NCBI GenBank assembly: GCA_964058845.1
Contig: CAXKVR010000802.1
Coordinates: 1-26,696, forward strand
Direction of reading: 5' to 3'
DNA: 26,696 nucleotides
DNA from: Carex sylvatica
Taxonomy: Eukaryota > Streptophyta > Magnoliopsida > Poales > Cyperaceae
Position 1 is the first letter of the stretch. Each line of letters starts with the position of its first letter. Under the pieces are notes generated by a model, which was not told the DNA's origin, did not search any database, and was given only the letters and a program-made list of their open reading frames with translations. A program made the translations under genes and the position numbers. Shown in pieces: positions 10,467-20,640 of the stretch.

Positions 10467-11153
10467 TAGGGGTGTACAAAAATACTGTCGATCTACCCGA
10501 CTCGTCTGGTCTGTCCGATCCGATCCATTTTTTTACTGGATTAAGATGTTACTGGGTCGAGTATGGATTAGATTTTGACAAACTCATTTCTCTAGGTCGG
10601 GTCATGGATTTGCTCTTAATAACCCGTTTATATCCAGACCCTGCCTCAAATCTACGTTTCTATATTTTTACAAAATTTATCTTTCTATTTACTCCTCCCC
10701 TCACGTTTAAAGCAATCTTTATTTCTACTCAATGTTGGAGCTATGAAGATATTTAAGAATTTTAAGTTTAATTTGAATTTGAATTTGAATTGTTATGTTT
10801 TTTATTTCATGGATTTTATATGCAATTGTTATATGTTACTGTCTTTTTTTTATGATGTTACATTTTGGATTTATTTAATTTTTTGTTATGATGTTATATG
10901 CTAAATTATTTTTATTTTATTTATATTTGTCATTTTTATTTGTAGCTAGTTTTAATAAAAATAGTAAAAAGATATATAATAGATTTTTGATCAAAATTAT
11001 ATCATGTTTAATCCGTCTAACCCGCATAATCCGTATATAAAAAAATAGATGGGTTGGATTGGATTATGGATGTGTCAAGTAAAAAAAAAATTTAATATAA
11101 TGTAATCGAGTTGAATTCAAATTTTAATAAAATATGACGGTTGTACACCCCTA
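10467..11153. mobile_element. 687-bp non-autonomous hAT element, intact ends and target duplication
   Basis: It starts with TAGGGGTGTACAA (10467-10479) and ends with the exact inverse, TTGTACACCCCTA (11141-11153). Both sides are flanked by ATTGTCCC (10459-10466 and 11154-11161), a perfect 8-bp duplication as made by hAT transposases. Subterminal stretches contain ACCCGACTCG, GGTCGGGTCATGGAT and AACCCG motifs, which fit transposase-binding repeats. Frames inside are short and encode no transposase, so the element depended on a partner. The perfect duplication suggests fairly recent insertion. Confidence 0.92.
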
Positions 11154-11161
11154 ATTGTCCC

Positions 11162-11745
11162 TCATATCACCTACTCTGACTTCGTATGAGATCCACGCGT
11201 TCCAATTTTTTATGGTCCCTTTTGTCGGTGAGCGTTGGGATTTATGAGTATATAAATTTTGGGAGGCCTGCACCATTGAACTTTAGTGATACGAGCAAGG
11301 AATTAAACTATACTGTCGCATGCTTTTGCTTGGTGGTCATGTTGGCGGATCAGGTTAAAATATAAAAGTATATTTTCTTTTTTGGTATAGTGCATGATAT
11401 AATACTACATGTGGGATAAATTATATTATCTTTCGTTTTGCTGGCGTGCCATTTGTAGCAGGTCTGATATAGTAATTTAAATATATAATATATTTAATAC
11501 TGTTAGAACAATATTACTAGATTAGCACCAATACTCGCGGAAAATTATTACAAAAGTTACTCTCAACAAGTCAATGCGCTCTTCCATCAAATTATCATTT
11601 CTATGTCAATGATGGATCGATCTATCGAAAGCTAGAAATACTTTTATTCATACATTTTCTTTTTTTTGACAAAAAGTTATTGGTCATGCAATACAAGAGT
11701 GTGGTATATATATTATATATCATCAGAGTAAATATTGTTTATTAT
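11162..11745. other. AT-rich intergenic DNA, no gene seen
   Basis: No supported frame, RNA gene or element ends. Composition is uniform and AT-rich, with an AT-dinucleotide patch near 11705-11720. Confidence 0.4.
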
Positions 11746-12026
11746 TTTTAAAGTCTAAATAATCAATTCGAACAACTCAATATAATTTCTATATTAAAAT
11801 GTGCTTGGAGACTAAATTTTATATTTTTTGAAATTCTTTTTTACTGTATTTTTAGGTAGGTACAAAATCATTGTTTATGGATGGTCTTGAATCTTCTGAA
11901 AAACAATAAATTTGTATTTATTTAAAAAAATAGTAAATAATTTTAAAAATATAAAATTTGGTCTTCAAGCATATTTTAATATGAAGATCATCTGAGCTGT
12001 TCGAATTGATTGTTTGAACTTTAAAA
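11746..12026. mobile_element. 281-bp foldback element, two ~125-bp inverted arms
   Basis: Almost the whole segment is one imperfect hairpin. The left arm from TTTTAAAGTC (11746) pairs with the right arm ending CTTTAAAA (12019-12026). Shared blocks include AATCAATTCGAACA, ATATTAAAAT, TGCTTG, AGAC and AAATTTTATATTTTT. The loop is around 11870-11900. Ends and target duplication are not sharp enough to assign a superfamily. Confidence 0.75.
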
Positions 12027-12086
12027 CAAATATAAGAATGTGAGTCGTGATTGTAACACAAAAACAATAGAGCATTGTAATCTTAC

Positions 12087-12653
12087 CAGGGACGGATCTA
12101 AGGCTTAGCCAAAAGGTGGCTAAGACAATCCTATGATTTCAAAATTTTAATTATGCATATAGAAATTTAATTGAATTTTTATTTTATTTTATTTTTTATA
12201 TAGTCCAACCACCCTCAATAAATAACAAATGTTTAGTGGTAGCTTAATGATTAAAACTCTATTTTGTGGTTGAGAACATAGTGACAAATAAATGATTCAG
12301 AAAATTTCGGTAGATTAAAAAATTTGTGATTCAAAAATAATTCAGAATTATACATCGAGTCCGAACTAGAGATTTTAGTCCCACAAGAGAGCAAAATATA
12401 TATATATATTTTAATTCGGAAAAAACTCACAAATAATTCGTAAAATTTGAGAAAAACTCATAAAATTCGCGAATAATTCGAAAAACCGAATAATACGTGA
12501 ATTGCTTCGGAAAGGGTTCAAATCTGAAATATTCGTGAATTATTTACTAATCTTGTCATTATATTTGAGAAAATTTAAAATCAAATTTCACTCACCATAA
12601 TTATACATTTTAATTTTCAGTAACTTCTATTAAAAAAATTTAGTTCCGCCCTG
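12087..12653. mobile_element. hAT-like non-autonomous element, CAGGGACGGATCTAA ends
   Basis: The left end CAGGGACGGATCTAA is matched by the reverse complement of the right end, CAGGGCGGAACTAAA, with one gap and one mismatch. The 8-bp flanks AATCTTAC (12079-12086) and AACCCTAC (12654-12661) agree at six positions, consistent with an aged hAT duplication. A segment at 12199-12285 (TATATAGTCCAACC onward, including TAGCTTAATGATTA) is shared with the remnant in NET2 intron 1. No coding capacity. Confidence 0.72.
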
Positions 12654-12916
12654 AACCCTACTAAACAATTAGATATAAATTAAGAGTCAACATTTGAAAA
12701 GAAAACTTGAATGTACACTTTTATAATTAAAAAAAAAAACTAAAATTGAAAGAAAATCAAATTAACTCAACTCATTATTCAAAATAGAAAAAGGTGCACG
12801 GGTAGAAATGCCCTGGCTCGACAAGTCGACATGGTAAATGCGTCGACGTATGCATGCACCAAGTGTTGTTTACCAATAAGAAAATGAATCCTTTCTTTCA
12901 CACAAGCGTTTCCTCT

Positions 12917-13095
12917 GAGTGCGTATCATCTGAGATATCTCATATTTTGCGTGACTGACGTGTCCGGTGCCTATTCGGGGTGACGTAGGGGGGCAGTATT
13001 ATTTGAGCTTTGAGATTCGCGTAAAACGTATTGCAACGGTTTAGATTTTCCAAAAAGTCACGCAAAATATGAGATATCTTAGAGGATGCGAATTC
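12917..13095. mobile_element. 179-bp Mutator-type MITE with perfect 9-bp target duplication
   Basis: Inverted ends of about 40 bp share ATATCTCATATTTTGCGTGA and begin with G. They are flanked by GTTTCCTCT at 12908-12916 and again at 13096-13104. A perfect 9-bp duplication is the Mutator-superfamily signature. The GC-richer middle contains two TGACGT motifs (12957-12962 and 12981-12986) and has no coding capacity. Confidence 0.9.
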
Positions 13096-13104
13096 GTTTC
13101 CTCT

Positions 13105-14082
13105 TCCCTATAGAACCAAATCTCCTACAGCTATAACGGTGCTGCTCTTTGTATAGCGACTCATCACATGATTCTGTCATTTGATCAGAAGGTGCTTTTT
13201 GTAGAGCAGCAACTCGGTTTTAGAATACCACACAAAATAAGTTCAACAGGAGATCTATTAATCTGCATAATCAGATTATTTTGTCCTACTCTCAAAATTA
13301 TAAAACCGTATATAAATGTAAAAATGAAATGTGTGGCTATGATTTGGACACCTAAGTGCGTCTGATAACACATTGCATATATCTTTATATCCAACTATTT
13401 TCTCGTTAAATTAAAGGAGAGAAGCCCTGCCACAACATTCTTATCTTAAATTTTAAAAGGGTAATAATAGCCCCGACGATGACGATTAAACTGTAGATAT
13501 GTATTTCATTGAGATATCGTTACACATCTAATTTGTTCGGATTGAGGATCTATTAGTGGACTAAAATTTACAACTTCATTTTCTTTTCTTACTTACATGT
13601 CACAATTAGATCACAGTCGACTTTGCTTAAATTGTGTGCTTCACAAACAGTTGCATGACAGAAAGGAACGAAAATGAAAAGAAGAGACGCGAGGGAGTTC
13701 ACCTCATCTACATTTTAAATTAAATGTTAACAAAATTGCTAAGTTTATACACGCAACTATATTTCCCTCCTTTTTCTATCAAAATGTTCAGTTATGGAGT
13801 AAGTAATCGACATTAGTCAAATGTGGTCAGGCTCTCGCTTCTCTCCGTCTCTTCTATTTTTTTTAATGAAAACATTGTAAAACACAGTTTAAAGTTTATT
13901 AACACGTGGCAATGTTTTGACTTTGAGCCTGAATAATGTCTAAAAAAATGGTAAATGAAGCTGAAATATCATCCATAAATTTGCATCTTTATGAAAATTT
14001 GAATAAGCTGAAATATCATCATTAATGTCTTACTTCTAGCTATCAGTGCAGAAAAGAATACTTGAATGTGTTATTTCTGTAT
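13105..14082. other. Intergenic DNA, no gene seen
   Basis: The region at about 13105-13400 is less AT-rich and has overlapping frames of 65-69 codons on both strands, but with no recognisable domain. GCTCTTTGTATAGCGAC and GCTTTTTGTAGAGCAGC (about 13146 and 13193) are an isolated near-repeat. The remainder is AT-rich with no feature. Confidence 0.4.
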
Positions 14083-14215
14083 GATGGGCTTCTTATGTCC
14101 ATCTCGGCCCAATAAAGAATTAATTGTGAAGACACGTTATTAGCCACTTTTTTTTTCTATAGGATGGGCTTCATATGTCCTTCTCGGCCCAATAAAGAAA
14201 TAATTATGAGCACTT
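14083..14215. repeat. 80-bp tandem duplication
   Basis: GATGGGCTTCTTATGTCC at 14083 recurs as GATGGGCTTCATATGTCC at 14163. Both are followed by TCTCGGCCCAATAAAGAA and a diverging tail. Similarity persists for about 50 bases and then fades to ..TTAGCCAC / ..CTAGCCCA. Confidence 0.8.
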
Positions 14216-14327
14216 CTTGCTAGCCCAATTTATGATGCTGCTTAAATGAGGCCCATTAATCCCAGGGACCAGGTTTCCCGTGTACGGTGCACCAGAGTTT
14301 ATGTTTAAACTGAGAGTAGAACTAGGT

Positions 14328-14704
14328 GTTCTAATAGTTCCACAACTTTCTTTATAAACTCAATTCTAAAACTTATCGGATTGACTTCAAACAATAAATC
14401 CGAACTGTTGAAAACCATTTTACTTATGAGCAATGCGTCTCCATGAAAAAAATTTAAATCTCAAATTAATTTTGTATAGAGTCAAGTGATAAAAAAAAAT
14501 GTTTAAAAAAAAATGTATTAAAATTAATTTATTAAGTTTTTAATTTTAACTGAATGACTTTATGCTAAATTAATTCAAAAGCTTAAAGTTTTCACATGTA
14601 GACGCATCACTCGTAAAGTAAATAAGTTTCAACAGTTCGGATTTATCATTTGAATCCAATCCGATAGATTTTAAAGTTGAGTTCAGAAAAGGAGCTTGGT
14701 GAAC
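14328..14704. mobile_element. 377-bp foldback element with ~190-bp inverted arms
   Basis: The left arm (about 14328-14515) pairs with the right arm (about 14515-14704). Shared blocks include AACTCAA, TATCGGATTG, ATAAATCCGAACTGTTGAAA, TTTACTT, GATGCGTCT/AATGCGTCT and AATTAATTT. The nearly loop-less structure suggests a Mutator-like or foldback MITE. The outermost bases (GTTCTAATAGTTCC versus GTTCACCAAGCTCC) and the duplication are uncertain. Confidence 0.75.
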
Positions 14705-15615
14705 TTCAGAAGTAACTCTGTTATTACCTGTTCAATTCCATGAAAATTTAAAATTTGACTCCCCGATTGCAGAGAATAGAAGGTTTTCTAACAAAGAACA
14801 CTTGTGAGCTTAGGCTAAAGCTGAACATGCGTAATCAGCTTTTTACCAGTTCATTTCATTTTTTATTCATAATTTACAGATATACTGCTTATCTTGCTGC
14901 AATAGTCAGATCATAACATTATGCCTTGTCATTTTAGTTCCAAAAAAACAGATGAGATATGAAAGATTCAGCTGGTAGCTAGCTTATCTGTTCTTTCAAA
15001 TTCCTTTTTCATAGCTGAATTCTTTCTTGGTTTTAATTTGTGGAGAAGGTTTACAAATCTACAACTGTGATTTATGTCTATAGAAATTTTAACTTATCAC
15101 ATCTCAAGTAACTATTGATCACCTCACATAACAGGGCTGCAGACAAAACTGGCAGAGCCCATTTTTGTATAAATTTTGAGTACTAAAAGAAAAAGTTAAT
15201 TCATTCCATTAAAATATTTCTCAACTCTACCAAACGTGTGAGCATATATTTACACCTTTAATCGATAAAATAAAATATATATGTGAATGTGTTATACAGA
15301 TAATGGCTGAAGTTGAAACTGCAACTACTGTAGATAGAAAATCTTGAACCTGATATTCATGTAGAAAGAAATCAAGTTCAAGTTCCTTTACTTATCCAAG
15401 TGATGAAAATTCCTGATGCCGTCATTAGATCCATCAGCAGATCTCTGCTCTTTAAACCAAATGTCAGATATTTTGTACCTGTTATACAAAGAAAGTGTTT
15501 ATTGATGATCAGTATTCATGTGTACATTATTATCAAAAAATGCAGAATCTCAACTGATGCTACTCAATAATAAAGAAGACAAAGTTTCACACAGGTAAAA
15601 GTGAAAAGTAATTAC
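14705..15615 (-). other. Region downstream of NET2, including its 3' UTR
   Basis: On the - strand an AATAAA lies at 15503-15498, about 113 bases past the NET2 stop, and is a plausible poly(A) signal. A GTAATT donor-like site directly follows the stop, so a 3'-UTR intron is possible. Further left (14705-15450) the DNA has mixed composition and no supported gene. Confidence 0.45.
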
Positions 15616-18600
15616 CTAGTCCAATCTAGTATAAAAATTCTTTCTAATGCCACTGTATTGTTTGTGAAGCACCGGATTTACACGGGCAAAAATCGACGGC
15701 TTCTTATTTTTCACTGGAAAAAGAAAAGATTGCAGCGGGACCTGGTTCTTAGTTGGGATGGTTCTTAAATTCTGGCTGTTGTTGGTCTTATTGCTCGACT
15801 CGGAAATGTTGATGCTCTCTTGTTGCCTCTCCAGTGTCTTCTCCATTTCAGTCTGAAGCTCTCTTGCTTGATCTAAAGCGGCACGCAACTCATCTGCCAC
15901 CCTATTATTCTCTTGTTGCATGTTTAATACCTCCCCTAAAAATTTTGCAGCCTGATAAGAGATGAAAGATGGCCCCACTGCCTGGTTTATCTCATCTTGC
16001 ACATTGCAAATAGAGGTTAACCTAGATTGCACATCAGACCGAAGCAATGCATTTTGCTCCAGCCACACTTGTAACTCTGTCTTCAAAGCTCTTAGGTCTT
16101 TTGTCACACCGCCATGTGAATTCGTTTCAAGGGCATTTTTATCTGACTGTAATTGCTGATACTTGCTCTGAAATTCTTGTATTTTCTGGATGGATGTGCT
16201 GAACCTCATCCAGAACTCCAAATTCTCTTCAAGCAATGCATCTATATCTGTTCTGAACTTCTCTTCAAGGGGTGGTACAGCGCAGTGCGTACCATTTGAT
16301 GCACCAGATTCCTTCAAGTGCTCCAAATTGAGGCCCTCCAATGTGCTACGGTTCCTACTGTGATTTACAAAATTTTCTTGTTCGGAGATACTACCATTAG
16401 ATGAGATACTCATGTCAAGGAGTCGTTTTAGAGAGAGAATTTCTTCATCTTTCATGGCATTGGCATTCAGTAGTGTTGTTATTTGGGTCGTGAGCTTGTG
16501 AACATCTTCTTGGTGTTTGGTTTCTATTTCGGCAAGCCTTTTCTTCATTTCTTTGTAAACTTCTAGAACTGTATCATCTTCGCCAAATTGCAGAGACTTC
16601 TCATTGCTAGCAGGAGAGCTTGTACCATTTTGGGGATGATCTATTTCCAACTTGCTTGGATTTTTGGAGTCGAATTGTTTGCAAGAAGTGAAATTTTCGG
16701 TTTCAAAACCATTTTGTTTGGAATCATCTCCAGTTGTAGTTTCAACAATTTTTTCAGAACCAGTTGAACCCCTACAAACTCCATCTTCAACCTGGACAGA
16801 TCCATATAAACTATTTTCAAACACATTTTCTTTGGAATCATCTCCAGTTGCAGTTTCAACAATCTTTTCAGAACCAGTTGAACCCCTAGAAACCCCATCT
16901 TCAACCTGGACAGATCCATTTAAACTATTTTCAAACCCATTTATACTGTTCATATTTCCATTGCCACACAAATTGTGCAGCTCTGATTTACCAAGAGTAC
17001 ACTCTACATCAGCAAGAGGAGACTCCAACTTCTCTGAAATATTACCAAGGCTATTTACTGCTTGAGAAAAATTCAAGCAAACCATGTTTTCATCCTTTCT
17101 AAAAGTTTTTTGAATGTTTTCAGCTCTACTCAACTCCTCTTCAGCTTGCTTGAGCATCTGATTTAACTGTTGAGAGTCATTTGTCAAAGTTCCTGTTTCG
17201 GTTTCCAAATTCTCCAAAGACTTCTCCAACTCACCATTTTCCAAATTCAATCTATTTATTTGAGCAGTTTGAGAAGAAACCATTAGTTCTAAATCGACGA
17301 CCTTATTCACAAGCTGGTCTATCCTCTCTGCAACTTCGCCTACTGACGTGTCAGAATCCATGTCGAACAGGTTTTTAATTTTCTCGCGTATCATTTCCAA
17401 CTCAAGCCTCTCCTTCTTAATCTCATAAATCTTTCCTCCCCCATTATTCAAATCCAAATCATCATTTTGATGTTCTTTTTCATTTACAGTTCGGCCGTAG
17501 TTGCATTTAATAGCTCGTAATCTTTCTCTTAACGCCTTAACCCTTACATTTTCGACTTTCTCTAATTCCAGTGACTTCTTTTGTTGCTCCTGTAAATTGA
17601 AAATTACATCCTCGCAAGATTTAAGAGCGGTGGCCGTCATTAGAGCGCGAGCCTCATTGTCCTCGATAACCGCACTTGCATTGAATGCATCTTGTAGGAA
17701 ACACACTTCCTCTTGCAAATCGGCCATTTTCTTCTCCATATCCCAGTATTTAGCGATACCACTCTCGTAGGAGCTTTTGATGAACTCTTTCTCAGTTTGT
17801 ATGATGAGGATATCCTTTTGGAGCCTGTTAATCTCCTCTTGTGCATTCTCTTTGTTTATACCTGTTACATTAATTCAATTTGTCCCTTAGCTTGACAAAC
17901 TTGTCCATAGTTTAAAATCAAAATTACCAAGATTGTAAAATTGTAACTTAAATTTATAGAAGCCCTTTTTCTGGTTGACTACGATTGATAATCTATTAAG
18001 GGTCGTTGAAACAAACCATTGGAAATTTCAAGCCATCCAATGAAAGATAAAAAAAAATTACATCAAATCTCATCATTTTTTAGATATGCCATTTATGTTT
18101 TGCATAGCTCCCATCCATAATGTTAAATTTTAATTTTATGTTATGTTTCAAAATTATTGAGATTAATTATAAAGTTAAGACATTTTCAAAGGATCCCATC
18201 CATATTATTAAATACATGACAAAAGTAGTGATTTCTTCTCTACGTATCAAATGCCAGTCAGAATGAGGTACAGTACAGTAATGGACCCATACACTTGACA
18301 TTATAGTATCAAAGTTGAGGCCAGCATCATATAACAGTTGCGAGCAGTTTGGACCAATTAGTACTATAAGACTGCAGATTTAATTAAACCTTCAATATAT
18401 CACGTTATTTATGATGGGTAGAATTAATACGAAGTACCTTTCTTCTCCTTTAAAACAGGTAGCTTGGTATCTCTTTTCTTCTTCATTAAACCCTCTACCG
18501 TCTTCTTATGAATTTTACTAGAATCGACAGGGGTTATTGCCTTCGGGATATTGTCGTCTTCCTCTAGCATTGCATACTGCACTTGGTCAGGAAAAGCAGT

Positions 18601-20324
18601 TGCTATTGTGTGGTTGGCCTTGTGCAACTCGCCTGATATATGATCGTACCGCTCCGCCAAGGCACGGTATGCTCGGTACGCTTCCTCCACTGAACTTATC
18701 ACCTCAGGCCGCCTCTTATAGTACATCTCAGCTCGCTTCGAAAAAGAGTCAGCTTCTTCACCGAGTAGCTTGAGCATGCACCTGACCCTCTCTTCCATCT
18801 CTGCAAAAAAAAAAAAGAATTAGAATGTGAGATGCATAAGAAATGATACAGTCTTAAATAGTAAATACTAACAACAATAATATTCCAAGCAAGTCAGAGA
18901 TGCCATGGTAGAGAGAGAATCTAGGATTAATTCACAGGCACCGGTAGATCTTAGTGCAACCCAAAGAATGCTTAGCTACTGTTATGATTTTAAAATTTTA
19001 TTAAATGTATTTAAATTTAATTTCTTTTCTTTTCCTTTTAAGTTTTTATATAGTTCAACCCCCCCCCCCCCCCCCCCCCTCATAAAAATCAAATGTATAC
19101 TTGTAGCCTAGTGGTTATAATTCCACATTGTGGTTGTGGAGAGACTGGTTCAAATCCATCTACCACACATTAATTTTTTTTACATTTTACATTTCAGCAC
19201 CCCTTATCCAAATTTTCTCAGGCTTGGTATTTGTAAGAGTGTTAATATGGGGCTAATTAGGAACAATTTTAATGGTCTAGCATTAGTGTTGTCAGAAAGA
19301 GCGAATGGGCTTGATACATAGTTTTTAGGAACAGTGTAACTTCTTATTGGTTTACTGAAATCTTGCCAGTGGAATGCCTTCTCATGGAGTAGGCCAGCCA
19401 AGAACACTTAAAATCGGTGCTTCCTTCATTGTTTTGGCTTTATAATTTCTTTCATCTTAAGTTATTGTAAACCGTGGAAACAAACCTTGTAACTGCAATT
19501 ATCAATCAAATATGGGTATGACCCTTATTTCTCCTAAAAAAATAAAATCTTTCATTAATGGCGGTTTCTTGGGTAGTTATTGGATTTTGGATTCTGAGTA
19601 GTGCTTGGTATTACATGTCTCCAAACAGTTAGATGTATATTTTAGGGACATCATGGATGCACACAAGGGTTTGATGAGTTATCATAGACAACTCATGTAA
19701 AGAACCCAGATCCCAAAAAGAGTAAAAATAAAAACAAGCATTTAATGTTTCATAAGGGTGAAGAAGCAGACAATTATTTCATATTGAGCTTCAGGCATTT
19801 TACCTGCTAAAAACTATCAAATCATGATAGCAAAATTTGTTTGAACACTCAAAGAGGTTTGTACTATGCTTATGTGTCTCAAAAATGCAACTCAATATTT
19901 TTCAAGCTATATTTGCTCAGAAGTGTAATTTAAATCATCACCCATTCCCAACTTTGGTGCGTTGTTTCAAATCTCTCCTTTTACTCATCAAACCGCATCG
20001 GATTTGTACCATATGGTCTGGCAATTTTATCCTTTCATTCAAAACATTTCAAAGACAATTTTAATTGTCACTTATGTGGATATATTAATTTTAGCTGCAA
20101 ATGCATTTCAATCAATGATATGACTCATCTACTCAGATAATTAATTTACCAGTGGGAACAAATAAAAGAAAACAAAGTAAAAACTATAAACTAGAAGAAC
20201 AAGAACAAGAACAAGAAGAAAATGCCAGACCTTGGAGGTTGCTGTCGAGCCATCTGGACTGTTTGGTTCTGATATGGCTGGCCCACCACCATGAATAAGC
20301 ATTGCTAGCCGCTCTCTGCAGCAT
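15616..20324 (-). CDS. NET2: NETWORKED 2 (NET2) actin-binding coiled-coil protein
   Basis: Plant-specific protein linking actin filaments to membranes; Arabidopsis NET2 members are known from pollen. The predicted exons are 20324-20231, 18800-18438 and 17861-15616, joined by two phase-1 GT-AG introns (20230-18801 and 18437-17862), giving about 900 residues (NET2A is about 950). The NAB actin-binding domain covers roughly residues 10-85: MLQRAASNAYSWWWASHIRT at the start, then MLKLLGEEADSFSKRAEMYY and YRALAERYDHISGEL, split by intron 1. NKENAQEEINRLQKDI and QTEKEFIKSSYE open a long coiled coil. The conserved C-terminal NET2 block has DALLEENLEFWMRFSTSIQK (about residue 690), LKTELQVWLEQNALLRSDVQ and SYQAAKFLGEVLNMQQENNR, then basic LQSFLFPVKNKKPS and LHKQYSG. 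Residues ~464-539 are a tandem duplication. No inactivating change is seen. The paralogue (2A-2D) cannot be assigned. Confidence 0.93.
16701..16928 (-). repeat. In-frame 2 x 114-bp duplication inside NET2 exon 3
   Basis: Two adjacent 114-bp units (16701-16814 and 16815-16928) encode 38-residue repeats. Both contain GSVQVEDGV, RGSTGSEKIVET and TGDDSK. They differ at only a few residues, for example SLNGS/SLYGS and GVSRG/GVCRG. TTTCAAA occurs at the same phase at 16701, 16815 and 16929. The length is a multiple of three, so the coiled-coil protein stays in frame. Confidence 0.93.
18909..19205 (+). mobile_element. hAT-like element remnant in NET2 intron 1 with a tRNA-like segment
   Basis: Starts near GAGAATCTAGGATTAATTC and ends near TTTCAGCACCCCTTA; both resemble termini of a common plant hAT-like family. 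The middle is related to the 12087-12653 element (TATATAGTTCAACC and onward, then TAGCCTAGTGGTTATAA and TTGTGGTTGTGGAGA). It carries a pol III-like A box (TAGCCTAGTGG, 19104) and B box (GGTTCAAATCC, 19147-19157), with sharper matches than in the other copy. Exact boundaries and target duplication were not found. It is antisense to NET2 as read here. Confidence 0.55.
19059..19079. repeat. Homopolymer of 21 C
   Basis: An uninterrupted run of 21 cytosines inside the intronic element remnant. The related copy near 12207-12215 reads CAACCACCCTC at the same place, so the run grew from a short C-rich patch. Its length is prone to slippage and sequencing error. Confidence 0.95.
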
Positions 20325-20640
20325 CTTGTATAATTCTCTCTATACCTTTTTTCTTTTCTTTTTTCCTTTTCTTCTCTTTGGATAAAACCTTTATCCTTTG
20401 TTCCCCCGTTCCACTTTCTATTCCCTGGAGGAACAGAAAGCGAGGTGGAGAAAGAAGAGGGGCCGAGGGGGTGGAAATGGAATGGATGATATATTTGGGC
20501 CGTTTTTTATCATTTTTTTCTGTTAAATTTTGCTAAATTGAGGAATGTATGTATAAGTTCTCTTGCTATCCTTGAATGTAGGAGAATTTGAATTTTATTT
20601 GTGGAGGGATGTGAAAAGACATGTAAGCTTTTGCTGGCAT
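20325..20640 (-). promoter_or_regulatory. Upstream and 5' UTR region of NET2
   Basis: Immediately 5' of the NET2 ATG the coding strand is purine-rich, with many AGAAA and GAAAAGG motifs (complement of the TTTTCT tract at 20349-20378). Farther up, a GC-richer stretch lies at 20400-20480. AGAAA is a motif reported in pollen promoters, but it is too short to be evidence alone. No unambiguous TATA box was found. No other gene is present here. Confidence 0.4.

Noticed and set aside
10360..10756. Frames of 72 and 102 codons near the hAT left end
   Set aside because: They cross the 8-bp duplication and TIR of the non-autonomous element at 10467, so they are chance frames over an insertion junction.
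13168..13394. Frames of 65-69 codons on both strands
   Set aside because: Overlapping frames in opposite directions, no known domain, no promoter or splice context.
16652..17065. A 137-codon + strand frame opposite NET2 exon 3
   Set aside because: It is the complement of the coiled-coil and duplication region and has no independent support.
19104..19165. Possible tRNA gene
   Set aside because: It has A- and B-box-like motifs, but I could not fold an acceptor stem or a convincing anticodon arm. It lies in a repeated element.
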